Below are positions 43,200 to 51,634 of a stretch of DNA of 64,000 nt, one piece after another; positions within the stretch are counted from its first letter, which is position 1, and each line of letters starts with the position of its first letter. Under the pieces are notes generated by a model. It made no database searches, was not told where the DNA came from, and was given only the letters and a program-made list of their open reading frames with translations. Source of the DNA: an uncultured Ellagibacter sp. (lineage in GTDB: Bacteria > Actinomycetota > Coriobacteriia > Coriobacteriales > Eggerthellaceae). The stretch lies in NCBI GenBank assembly GCA_934654815.1, contig CAKUGU010000003.1, positions 1 to 64,000 of the forward strand, given 5' to 3'. A program made the position numbers and the translations under genes.

Positions 43200-43541
43200 A
43201 TGGATCAACAGTATGCAATCATGATTGACAACGAGTTTTGCACAGGCTGCCATACTTGCGAACTCGCTTGTCAAAACGAGCATAACCTCCCCAAAGATCA
43301 ATGGGGTGTAAAGTTACTTGAAATGGGCCCGTGGCAGCTTGAAGATGGTTATCACTGGGAATATCGCTTCGTTCCAGTGCTGACAAGCACGTGCGATTTG
43401 TGCGCGGAGCGCGTTTCGGCGGGCGGCGTTCCCAATTGCGTGCAGCACTGCCCAGCAGCGGTTATGGAATTCGGTACGCTTGATGAGCTTTCGAAGAAAA
43501 TGGCAAGAAAAGGGAAAATGGCTTCGATTTTCATTCCGTAG
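43200..43541 (+). CDS. Two-cluster ferredoxin subunit
   Basis: A 113-residue partner encoded 2 nt after the large subunit stop. FCTGCHTCELACQNEHNLP and CDLCAERVSAGGVPNCVQHC supply two sets of four cysteines. The sequence is closest to the ferredoxin at 38957, which mirrors the relation between the two large subunits and suggests that the pair was duplicated as a unit. Confidence 0.9.
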   Translation: MDQQYAIMIDNEFCTGCHTCELACQNEHNLPKDQWGVKLLEMGPWQLEDGYHWEYRFVPVLTSTCDLCAERVSAGGVPNCVQHCPAAVMEFGTLDELSKKMARKGKMASIFIP

Positions 43542-43685
43542 GTTTATGTCGCCGTTTCGTTTTGCGCGCTTTCATGCGGTAGTTCAAGATTATTGTTATT
43601 TGCAGGCCATGGGCTCTCCCGTGGCCTGCTTAACGCAGGGCTCTTCGAATTTCAAGAATAAACTTCCGGGTAGATTTCTCTCTAG

Positions 43686-43702
43686 AAAACTTACTTCTTA
43701 GC
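43686..43702 (+). promoter_or_regulatory. AACTTAC motif, copy 3
   Basis: AAAACTTACTTCTTAGC, 47 bp before the PucR-type regulator start at 43749, in operator position for autoregulation. Confidence 0.5.
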
Positions 43703-43748
43703 CAGTAGATTTCGTTTTTGCTAGAGGAATCTGAAGTCGGAGGGCGTC

Positions 43749-45572
43749 ATGAACATTATGAAGACGGGTGCATGCACAGGGGATGGGCCGTTTTTCACAT
43801 TAGAGATGCTGTTTGACTATCTTGCAAGTCGTGGCTTCCTCATCGTCCGGCGACCCTCCAAACCCGTTTGTTTTTCACGTGCGGTGCCGTTCGATGAATT
43901 TGCGGCAACGATTTCGCATAAGGCTGGCGGGAAAGATTGCCATGCGTTCAATCCTTCTGCTTTTCGGAATCATCTGGTTGTCTTCGGAGGCGAAGCTGAC
44001 GAAGCGTATCGAGACAATGATCTTATTGCGTTGCGTAGGGCTAACGAAATGGGTTTACCGGTTCTAGGCTTTGTCTCCGAACGGTATCCTGAAAGTCTTT
44101 TTGAACAGGTAATCGAGGGGCGACGGACGTCTTTAGGTCTCGTTTCACTTGCTCGGGCGGAAAACGGAGCAGAATCTCGTCAGCCAGACTTGATTTGCTC
44201 AGTTTTGCGATTTCTTCTCGATGAACATCTTTTCGTTAATCGTTTATCGGTTGCAGCTGGAGAAAGAGGGTCGCTTCAAAATCTTGTCGACATTGCGGAA
44301 GAGCGTTTCGAAAGTTTTGCGAATATTACAGATGCCCACTATCGCCTCCTTGCTTATACGAAAAATCATCAGCCTGACGACGAGATAAACAGATCCCTTG
44401 TCGATCTTGGATATCATTGCGAAGAACATCTTCACAGGCAGCATACGATGGGCTATCTGCTCGAAAGCGTTGCAAAGCAGCGCGACTCGAAGGTATGGCC
44501 CCCAGATGATACTTTTCCCTATTATCTAATGACGGGCGTAATGCGGATTTCGGGCCAATATGCCGGTCATGTGCTTGTTACGAGCGCATTGCCTCCAACG
44601 CAGGGGGAGCTCGATGTCTTTAATATCTTTTTGGCATACTGCGATCGCTTTGTGCGTCGAAGTATGGGGTGCATTTCCTTGAAGGAGTCTCCCAAGCAAG
44701 CGTTCATTTCCCAGCTGGTGGCGACTCGAGAGGTTGACGGGGCTTTTGTCCGAGAGAGAGCTGAATTCTTAAACTTGCCGGTAGCTGGAGTTTTCGTGCT
44801 AGCTCGCCTGGTTTGCGGTGACGCTTTCAATGGGCAAGCCGGCCATATTGCTGAAGATATCGACAGCAGGTTGAATATCGATCACGTTACCTTTGTTCGG
44901 GAAGGGCGGGCAAATGTTTTGCTCCATGCCGAATCGATCGAAGACCTTTGGAAGGCGCTTGTCTTTGCGGGGAAAATGGAATACGGATTAACGCAGGCCT
45001 CCCTTTTCATTTCTGACCCTTTCTTTCGCCTGCAGGGGTTGTTTTATGCAGCAAGGGAAATCGATATGGTTGCGCGCTGCGAACGCGAAATCATGATCAG
45101 TCTTCGATCTGTGGAGTCAGAGAACCTACGAACGTTTGCGCATGGGCGCACGCGAATTCTGTCATTTCGCGATGCATTCGTCTTTTGCCGGCAGGATTTA
45201 TTTGACGACGAGGGCTTTACGGGTTTCGTCCTTTCTCATCTTCTTGTCACGTTGATTGAAAACGGTGGTAAGGGAACGCGATTGATGAAAGCTTCGGAGA
45301 GAATGGAAAACCTTGCGTTTCTTTATATCTTCCTATCGAACGAGCGCAGGGCGACGCAAGTCGGGGCGATGTGTGGCCTTCATAGAAACGGCGTCCTGTA
45401 TCGCATTCAGAAAATGGAGAAGGATTACGGCATCGACCTCGATGATGTGATGACGCGCGAGTATCTTCTCGCGAGCATTCGCGTCAAACTCTCCTCTTCG
45501 CGTGATTTTCGCGAGCGTTTCGACTGTGCCGTCTCGGGTTTGCTGAGAAGCAATAACGGCAGGTCTGCTTAA
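43749..45572 (+). CDS. PucR/CdaR-type transcriptional regulator
   Basis: A 607-residue regulator. The C-terminal helix-turn-helix of the PucR type is clear (ERRATQVGAMCGLHRNGVLY followed by RIQKMEKDYGIDLDD, about residues 532-567). The middle region (about 330-480) resembles the GGDEF-like linker of CdaR regulators, and the N-terminal 300 residues are a sensor domain that I do not recognise, without membrane helices. GGAGGGCG precedes ATG 43749. It directly follows copy 2 of the enzyme pair and is convergent with copy 3. It is a candidate for binding the AACTTAC motif, as a copy lies at its own promoter. Confidence 0.8.
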   Translation: MNIMKTGACTGDGPFFTLEMLFDYLASRGFLIVRRPSKPVCFSRAVPFDEFAATISHKAGGKDCHAFNPSAFRNHLVVFGGEADEAYRDNDLIALRRANEMGLPVLGFVSERYPESLFEQVIEGRRTSLGLVSLARAENGAESRQPDLICSVLRFLLDEHLFVNRLSVAAGERGSLQNLVDIAEERFESFANITDAHYRLLAYTKNHQPDDEINRSLVDLGYHCEEHLHRQHTMGYLLESVAKQRDSKVWPPDDTFPYYLMTGVMRISGQYAGHVLVTSALPPTQGELDVFNIFLAYCDRFVRRSMGCISLKESPKQAFISQLVATREVDGAFVRERAEFLNLPVAGVFVLARLVCGDAFNGQAGHIAEDIDSRLNIDHVTFVREGRANVLLHAESIEDLWKALVFAGKMEYGLTQASLFISDPFFRLQGLFYAAREIDMVARCEREIMISLRSVESENLRTFAHGRTRILSFRDAFVFCRQDLFDDEGFTGFVLSHLLVTLIENGGKGTRLMKASERMENLAFLYIFLSNERRATQVGAMCGLHRNGVLYRIQKMEKDYGIDLDDVMTREYLLASIRVKLSSSRDFRERFDCAVSGLLRSNNGRSA

Positions 45573-45602
45573 ACTCGCTTCCATAATGGCACGATGAACA
45601 GC

Positions 45603-45637
45603 GAAGCGCCCCTGCGGGGTTCAGGGACGCTTCTTCT
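45603..45637. terminator. Hairpin between convergent regulator and ferredoxin genes
   Basis: Arms GAAGCGCCCCTG and CAGGGACGCTTC (one mismatch) with a 7-nt loop and a short TTCT tail, in the 105-bp convergent gap. Confidence 0.55.
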
Positions 45638-45677
45638 AGGGTCCGCCGGAGGGGAGGCGGTACGGGTAGTGCTTCGT

Positions 45678-46013
45678 TTACGGCAGGAAGATCACTGCCT
45701 TGGAACCCTTTTCGTCAAGCTTTTTGGAAAGCTCCTCAACGGGTCCCCATTCGATGACGTTCGCCAGGCAATGCAGGGCGCAGGTTGGGATTCCGCCTGC
45801 GGCCACGCGCTCTTCGCACATATCGCAGAAGCTCGTGGGGAAAGGCAGGTAATTCCATTCGATTTTGCCTTCCTCCATTTCAAAGGGACCGAATTCGGTG
45901 ACTTTGATGCCCCACTTGTCCATAGGGTATCCGTGCTCGTTTTTGCAGGCGAGCTCGCAGCTTTGGCACCCGCTGCAGTATTCGTAGTCGATAAGCAGTC
46001 CGTTGTTCGACAT
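45678..46013 (-). CDS. Two-cluster ferredoxin subunit
   Basis: A 111-residue partner of the upstream large subunit. Cys13-16-19-23 and Cys63-66-78-82 hold two [4Fe-4S] clusters. It begins 13 nt after the large subunit stop with AAGGAGGCAACC upstream. The family features (GLLIDYEYCSGC, WGIKVTEFGPF, PFPTSFCDMC) match the other small ferredoxins of the window. Confidence 0.9.
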   Translation of the reverse strand: MSNNGLLIDYEYCSGCQSCELACKNEHGYPMDKWGIKVTEFGPFEMEEGKIEWNYLPFPTSFCDMCEERVAAGGIPTCALHCLANVIEWGPVEELSKKLDEKGSKAVIFLP

Positions 46014-46026
46014 GGTTGCCTCCTTC

Positions 46027-48312
46027 CTAGAGAACGCATTCTTCGTTGGGGGTCTTGTAGACCTTCACGGGCGTTTGCTTGTACGGCGCGCCGAAGCCCA
46101 TCTTGCCGAGCACGCGATGGGGGATAAGGCTGTTCACGTTTGACTTCCAAACGCCGAACAGGTGCGGTTCCTCGCCGTCTTCCTCGGGGAACCACCAGCC
46201 ATGCGCCGCTGCAACGACGTCCTTGCGGACGATGGGCGTGACCTTGGCGATCTCGTGCGCCATGCCCCAAGGATTCTCGATAGTGACCTCATCACCGTCT
46301 TTGATGCCGAGCTTGGCCGCCGTTTGGGGATGGATTTCCAGGTACGGTTTGGGCGTCAGTTGACGAAGGCTCGGAATCTGCCGGTGCTCGGAATGGAACG
46401 ACGCGAAGTAGCGTGCGCCTGTCGTGCACATGAGCGGATATTCTTTCGCCAGGTCGGGACGTGCTTCTGCACCGAGTTTCGGCGGGAAGTAATAGGGCAG
46501 GGGGTCATCGCCGAGCGCCTGGTATCCGGTCGACCACAGCTCGACGCGACCGGTTGCCGTTTGGAAGCCCGGTTGCCCGTCGGCGCGAATGAGTCCGCGC
46601 TCGGCTTTGTGGTAGCCGCCGATATCGTTCGTCGCGACGACCTTCTCGGAGAGTTCTTCCCAGGTGGTGTCCATTTTCCCCACGTCGTCGATGAGGTATT
46701 CCTCGACCGTCTTGAAAGGATATTCCTCGTGGTACGCCTTCTCGTAGAAAGCGTTGCCGAAGTGGATGAGCATCTCGAGATCGGACTTGCATTCGCCGAC
46801 CTGAAGTCCCTTGTTGATGGCGCCCGCGATGCCCATCTGGCAGCCCTGGTTCGTCATGACGATGCCGTCATGCTCGGCCCAGGTGGCAAGCGGCAAGACA
46901 ACGTCGGCCAACGCCATGACGGTGGGGGTCATGAACATTTCCTTCGCCACGACGAACTCCATCTTCATAAGCGCGTCGTGCCAGCGCTTGGGTTGGGCGG
47001 AGCAGGTCGGCGAGAGGAGATTCGTGGAATCGAACCAGGCCATCTTCAGCTCGTAGGGGCGCCCGGTCTCGAGGCATTCGAGCGTGATATCGGGGTGCGT
47101 GGTGTTCAGGAGGACCTTCACGATCGGGTAGGTGTCCCAGCCGATGCACTTGTTCTTCAGCTCTTCGCTCATGTAGTCGGTCGCGCCCGTCATCTCGAAC
47201 TGCATCTGCACGCCGACGACGGTGCCGCCGGGGACGTCGAGGTTGCCGGTGATCGCCGCCATGGCGATGAGGCACTGTGTGACCTGGCACCCGTTGGGGT
47301 TCTGGTCGACGGCCACGCCCATGAGCAGGCTCCAGTGATGCACGCCGTCATAGCCGAGCTTTCGAGCTGCGGTAACGATCTCTTCCTCGGTGAGACCGCA
47401 TTCTTTTGCCGCATAAGCGGGGGTATATTCCTGAACCCGTTCCTTCAACTCGTCAAATCCGAAACACCACTTATCGATGTAGTCGTGATCGACGAGGTCC
47501 TCATTGATGAGAACGTTGAGGATTGCCAGGCAGAGTGCTGCATCGGTGCCGGGAATCAACTGGAGAACCTGGTCGGCGCGACTGGCAAGCCAATTTACGC
47601 GTGGGTCAGCCATGATAAGCTTCGTCCCTCGCTTCATGAGCTCGATAAGCGCATGGCCCCACAACCCGTCAGGATTCGACTTCAGGGGTTCTTTTCCGAG
47701 GCAGAATACGTAATCGGGACGCGTCCAGTTGGGGTCATCCCATGCTTCGATTGATCCGCCGTTGTAGTCGAGTTCGATGTAGGCGCTGCCGAGCATCATT
47801 GTCATAGCGGTCTGGCGAGGGCCCATGCACGACCATCCGGACTGAGCATAGCAATTGTTGGGCGTACGTAAAACTTTCGAAGAGAGTGTGAACCCATACC
47901 GGACGGCTTCACGTCCTGTTCCCATATAAACGCAAATCGATTCCGAACCGTATTTCGCGCGGATCTCCTCTGTCTTGCTCACGATAAGCTCGGTCGCCTC
48001 ATCCCAGCTGATGCGCTCCCACTTGTCGAGGCCGCGATCCTTCGGGTCGCGCTTCATGGGGTACAGCAAGCGATCGGGGTGGTACACCGCCTCTTTCAGG
48101 GCAAGGCAGCGCGGGCATAAGCGGCCGCGGGTGAGCTGATGGTCAGGGTCGCCTTCGACCTTGACCAGCTCGCCGTCCTTCACGAACAGGCGGATGCCGC
48201 AGCCGACCGCATGGCATCCTGGAGGCGACCAGGCGCAGGTGCGGATGATCTCGGTGCCGTCGTCGAGGACCGTTTTCTTTGGGGCGGGATGCTCTTTGAA
48301 ATGAAAAGCCAT
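46027..48312 (-). CDS. Molybdopterin oxidoreductase, acetylene hydratase/catechol dehydroxylase-like (copy 3)
   Basis: A 761-residue enzyme, again the same length as copies 1 and 2, but transcribed on the minus strand. It has the fullest cysteine set: Cys26, Cys33, Cys38, Cys66 and Cys69. The molybdenum ligand is predicted as Cys162 in QSGWSCMGPRQTAM. RLLYPMKRDPKDRGLDKWER, IPGTDAALCLAILNVL, the DVPGG loop and the C-terminal SFHSEHRQIPSLRQL are all present. ATG 48312 has GGAAAGGAGAGAAGG upstream; a longer frame has no site. It is divergent from copy 4 across a control region with two facing AACTTAC motifs. Confidence 0.87.
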   Translation of the reverse strand: MAFHFKEHPAPKKTVLDDGTEIIRTCAWSPPGCHAVGCGIRLFVKDGELVKVEGDPDHQLTRGRLCPRCLALKEAVYHPDRLLYPMKRDPKDRGLDKWERISWDEATELIVSKTEEIRAKYGSESICVYMGTGREAVRYGFTLSSKVLRTPNNCYAQSGWSCMGPRQTAMTMMLGSAYIELDYNGGSIEAWDDPNWTRPDYVFCLGKEPLKSNPDGLWGHALIELMKRGTKLIMADPRVNWLASRADQVLQLIPGTDAALCLAILNVLINEDLVDHDYIDKWCFGFDELKERVQEYTPAYAAKECGLTEEEIVTAARKLGYDGVHHWSLLMGVAVDQNPNGCQVTQCLIAMAAITGNLDVPGGTVVGVQMQFEMTGATDYMSEELKNKCIGWDTYPIVKVLLNTTHPDITLECLETGRPYELKMAWFDSTNLLSPTCSAQPKRWHDALMKMEFVVAKEMFMTPTVMALADVVLPLATWAEHDGIVMTNQGCQMGIAGAINKGLQVGECKSDLEMLIHFGNAFYEKAYHEEYPFKTVEEYLIDDVGKMDTTWEELSEKVVATNDIGGYHKAERGLIRADGQPGFQTATGRVELWSTGYQALGDDPLPYYFPPKLGAEARPDLAKEYPLMCTTGARYFASFHSEHRQIPSLRQLTPKPYLEIHPQTAAKLGIKDGDEVTIENPWGMAHEIAKVTPIVRKDVVAAAHGWWFPEEDGEEPHLFGVWKSNVNSLIPHRVLGKMGFGAPYKQTPVKVYKTPNEECVL

Positions 48313-48434
48313 CCTTCTCTCCTTTCCAAAGTCGTTGCATGAAGAAAGCGCGCATAAGCGCATACGCGTCTTGGAATGAACATAAGGGGAAGGGATTGTG
48401 CTGCCAGATCTTTCGGGGCGCAAGCCCATCTTAT

Positions 48435-48452
48435 CGGCAAACAAGTAAGTTT
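48435..48452 (-). promoter_or_regulatory. AACTTAC motif, copy 5 (minus strand)
   Basis: AAACTTACTTGTTTGCCG on the minus strand, 122 bp upstream of the copy 3 enzyme start; the distance equals that of copy 2 to its gene. Confidence 0.5.
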
Positions 48453-48518
48453 GGCAGCTTTAAGCAACCGAGCTTTTCAGCGGGGGGATGCCGTTTGCCC
48501 TGGAATCCGTTCCGCTTA

Positions 48519-48536
48519 CCAACTTACTTTTTTCCC
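48519..48536 (+). promoter_or_regulatory. AACTTAC motif, copy 4
   Basis: CCAACTTACTTTTTTCCC on the plus strand, about 208 bp upstream of the copy 4 enzyme start. Confidence 0.5.
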
Positions 48537-48744
48537 TGCATACTAACTCCACGCTTCGGTAACGCTGCGAAACGGCGTGCCGGCGAGGGGGATAAACGGA
48601 TCTTGCACGGGTGCGACGAGACGATCGTACCAAAGGAAACCCATTGAAGTTTCATGGTCTGACCAGGCGTGACGAGATGCGCCGAGCCAGCAAGGGAACG
48701 CAAGGGGAGAAGCTTGTCTTGAAAAGCTTCGGAGAGGAGTGGGT

Positions 48745-51153
48745 ATGACGAAACGCATTGACATGGAAGTTGAGCAGGGCGGCACCAACGAGGTGCGCCC
48801 TGACTTCTTCCGCGAGCCTCCGGTGAAGTACACGGGCGGCGATTTGCCGTGGCAGTGGGAGGAAGACGGCATGATCTGCACGCGCACCGGCGCATGGGCG
48901 GCTCCTGGCTGCCACGACGGCTGCGGCGTCATTGTCTACACCGATAAAGAAACGGGAAAATTCATCAAAGTCGAAGGCGATGAGGAAAGCCCCTATTATC
49001 AGGGTCGCCTGTGCGCCCGCTGCATCGCCCTGAAAGAGGCGGTGTACCATCCCGATCGCGTGCTGTATCCTATGAAGCGCGACCCGAAGGACCGCGGTAA
49101 GGCGGACAAATGGGAGCGCATCACGTGGGATGAGGCCTACGCGATGATCAAAGAGAAGTTCGATACCATTAAAAAAGAATCCGGTGCAAAAGCCGTTGTC
49201 TTCCATTTGGGAACCGGCCGTGGAACTGCGCCATACATGACACGTCTGCAATACGCTTTCGGGTCGGTGCAGTACGCTTATATGCTGTCTGGCAATAGCT
49301 GTTACGTGCCTCGTGTTGCTGCGTGCAACGTTCTTATGGGAACATACACCGTGCCTGACTGCTCTCAGAATCATTATGACCGCTATGAACATGAAGGCTG
49401 GGTACCCCCGAAGAATATCTTCGTATGGGGAAACAACCCGCTCGTGTCTAACGCCGACGGCAATCTTGGTCATTGGGTTGTTGACTGCATGAAGCGTGGG
49501 TCGAAGCTCATTGTGGTCGACCCGAAGCTTACTTGGCTTGCAGCGAAGGCCGATTTGTGGCTGCAGATTCGCTGCGGAACAGATGCAGCGCTCGCGCTTG
49601 CTATGGGTAAATACATCATCGAAAACGATCTTTACGATCATGAGTTTGTTGATTGCTGGTGCTATGGTTTCGATGAGTACTACGAGGCGACTAAGGAATG
49701 GACGCTTGAGAAGGCTTCCGAGGTCACCTGGATTCCCGAGGAGAAGATCGCGCGCGCGGCCGAGATGATGGCCGAGAAGCCCACGTCGGTGCAGTGGGGC
49801 TTGGCGCTTGACATGACCATGGAATGCCTGGCGGGCTCCGCCGCCGTGGTCGACCTGTGGTCCATCACCGGCCAAATCGACATCCCCGGCGGCATGGTGA
49901 CGGTTCACCAGCCCTTCAATATCCAGACGTGGAATCCGCCCGATCCGGCTGAATGCCTCACTCCCGAGGAGCAGGCTCAGCGTATCGGCGGCGAGGACTT
50001 CCCCGCGCTTAAGTACTCGGGTGTCGTTCTCACGCAGGCTGACATGACGGTCGACCAGATGCTTACGAACCGCCCGTACAAGATTCGCGCGAATTGGATC
50101 CAGTCGACCAACCCGCTTTCGTGCACGGCACAAGAGCCGAACACGCGCATGGAGCGCGCATACTGCAACGCCGAGTTTAACGTGTACGTCGATCCGTTCA
50201 TGACACCGACGGCGCAGGCTTGCTGCGATGTGTTCCTGCCCGTGTGCATGTATCCCGAGCGCAATGGCATCCGCTCTATTTACTATCATGTGCAAACGAC
50301 CAACCAGGCCTGCAAGCCGCTTGGCGAGAGCAAGTCCGATATGGAAATCTGCTGGGAGCTCGGTCGTCAGTGGAATGACAAGCTTTGGCCGGGCGACACG
50401 CTCGAGGAATTCTTCACTTTCACGATGAAGGAAACGGGCATGACCTTCGAAGAGGCGCGCGAGGAAAACTGGATTTACCCCGAGTACCACTACGAGAAGT
50501 TCCGCACCGGCGAGCAGCGCCCCGATGGCAATCTGGGCTTCAACACGCCGACCGGACGCGTCGAGCTGTACTCCACGCTGTTCGGGCAATGGGGGCAAAA
50601 GCCCGTCCCGCATTACGCGGAGCCGCCGTATAGCCCCAATCAGGTGCCCGAGCGCTTCGACAAGGAAGAGTACCTCAAGAAGTATCCGCTGATCATGACC
50701 ACCGGAGCGCGTCAGTGGGCGTCGTTCCACTCCGAGCATCGTCAGATTCCGCATTTGCGTGCGTTGCATCCGAACCCGGAATTTGAGATTGCTCCCGAGA
50801 CGGCGGAAAAGTATGGCATCAAGCATGGTGACTGGTGTTGGATCGAGAACCATCTGGGCCGCGTGCAGTTGAAGGCGAACGTGTCTCCCGTGCTCGACCC
50901 GTCGACCATCTCCCTCGACCACGCATGGTGGTTCCCTGAGCGAGACCCTGAAGATAGGGGTAACGGTTGCTTCGATACCTACATTTCAAACGCGAATGTC
51001 GTCGTCGAGGCTGGTTGCGGCGAGAGCGGGTTTGGCAACAACTGCAAGTCCCATATGTGCCGTGTGTACAAGTGCGAGCCTGAAGAAGTCATCGGCGACA
51101 CCGATATGGAAATGATTTCCGAGCGCTTCGCGATGAAAGAGGAGCTGATGTAA
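48745..51153 (+). CDS. Molybdopterin oxidoreductase, acetylene hydratase/catechol dehydroxylase-like (copy 4)
   Basis: An 802-residue enzyme with a longer N-terminus than copies 1-3. The cluster cysteines are Cys56 and Cys60 (shorter spacing, CHDGC), Cys90 and Cys93, with Cys45 as a possible further ligand. The predicted molybdenum ligand is Cys186 in LSGNSCYVPRVAAC. RVLYPMKRDPKDRGKADKWER and SFHSEHRQIPHLRAL mark the family. ATG 48745 follows GGAGAGGAG. It leads an operon with its ferredoxin, an MFS transporter and an FKBP. The tail past residue 760 (EEVIGDTDMEMISERFAMKE) is shared with copy 6. Confidence 0.87.
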   Translation: MTKRIDMEVEQGGTNEVRPDFFREPPVKYTGGDLPWQWEEDGMICTRTGAWAAPGCHDGCGVIVYTDKETGKFIKVEGDEESPYYQGRLCARCIALKEAVYHPDRVLYPMKRDPKDRGKADKWERITWDEAYAMIKEKFDTIKKESGAKAVVFHLGTGRGTAPYMTRLQYAFGSVQYAYMLSGNSCYVPRVAACNVLMGTYTVPDCSQNHYDRYEHEGWVPPKNIFVWGNNPLVSNADGNLGHWVVDCMKRGSKLIVVDPKLTWLAAKADLWLQIRCGTDAALALAMGKYIIENDLYDHEFVDCWCYGFDEYYEATKEWTLEKASEVTWIPEEKIARAAEMMAEKPTSVQWGLALDMTMECLAGSAAVVDLWSITGQIDIPGGMVTVHQPFNIQTWNPPDPAECLTPEEQAQRIGGEDFPALKYSGVVLTQADMTVDQMLTNRPYKIRANWIQSTNPLSCTAQEPNTRMERAYCNAEFNVYVDPFMTPTAQACCDVFLPVCMYPERNGIRSIYYHVQTTNQACKPLGESKSDMEICWELGRQWNDKLWPGDTLEEFFTFTMKETGMTFEEAREENWIYPEYHYEKFRTGEQRPDGNLGFNTPTGRVELYSTLFGQWGQKPVPHYAEPPYSPNQVPERFDKEEYLKKYPLIMTTGARQWASFHSEHRQIPHLRALHPNPEFEIAPETAEKYGIKHGDWCWIENHLGRVQLKANVSPVLDPSTISLDHAWWFPERDPEDRGNGCFDTYISNANVVVEAGCGESGFGNNCKSHMCRVYKCEPEEVIGDTDMEMISERFAMKEELM

Positions 51154-51513
51154 ATGGCGAAAGACGTTGCATACGGCCTTTTGATCAACTACGAATTCTG
51201 CACAGGCTGTCATTCTTGCGAGGTTTCCTGCCAGATGGAGCACGACCTTCCCGTCGATCGTTGGGGCATCAAGCTGCAGAAAATCGGCCCTTGGCATATC
51301 GAAGGCGATAAGTACCAATACGATTTCGTTCCTGTGCCGACCGATCAATGCGATTTATGCGCCGAGCGCACAGCGAAGGGGAAAAAGCCGCTTTGCGTGA
51401 AGCACTGCCAGAGCCTTGTCATGGAATATGGCCCGGTAGACGAGCTTGTTGCAAATGCCGATGGCAAAACCAAGTACACGGTTTTCGTGCCGAAGGCAGG
51501 AACGGTTAGCTAG
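51154..51513 (+). CDS. Two-cluster ferredoxin subunit
   Basis: A 119-residue partner whose ATG directly follows the large subunit stop. FCTGCHSCEVSCQMEHDLP and CDLCAERTAKGKKPLCVKHC supply eight cysteines. A short extra C-terminal tail (KAGTVS) is present. It should carry electrons to or from the copy 4 enzyme. Confidence 0.9.
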   Translation: MAKDVAYGLLINYEFCTGCHSCEVSCQMEHDLPVDRWGIKLQKIGPWHIEGDKYQYDFVPVPTDQCDLCAERTAKGKKPLCVKHCQSLVMEYGPVDELVANADGKTKYTVFVPKAGTVS

Positions 51514-51535
51514 CTTCTTCATTTTAATATGCCAT

Positions 51536-51571
51536 AAGGTTCGGTGGCCTTAAAATGGGACACCGAACCTT
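51536..51571 (+). terminator. Inverted repeat after the copy 4 pair
   Basis: Perfect 11-bp arms AAGGTTCGGTG and CACCGAACCTT with a 14-nt loop, then AACCTTTT. It is probably a partial terminator between the enzyme pair and the MFS gene. Confidence 0.55.
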
Positions 51572-51634
51572 AACCTTTTCGGTTTTTGCCGAAGAAGGAC
51601 CATTTTCGAAAACGAAAACAAGGGGGGTTCTTCG

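Larger units (their letters stand above)
48313..48744. promoter_or_regulatory. Divergent control region between enzyme copies 3 and 4
   Basis: A 432-bp gene-free interval that must hold both promoters. It has one AACTTAC motif in each orientation (minus strand 48435-48452, plus strand 48519-48536), 66 bp apart, each pointing toward the operon it would serve. No gene with a credible start was found inside. Confidence 0.55.
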
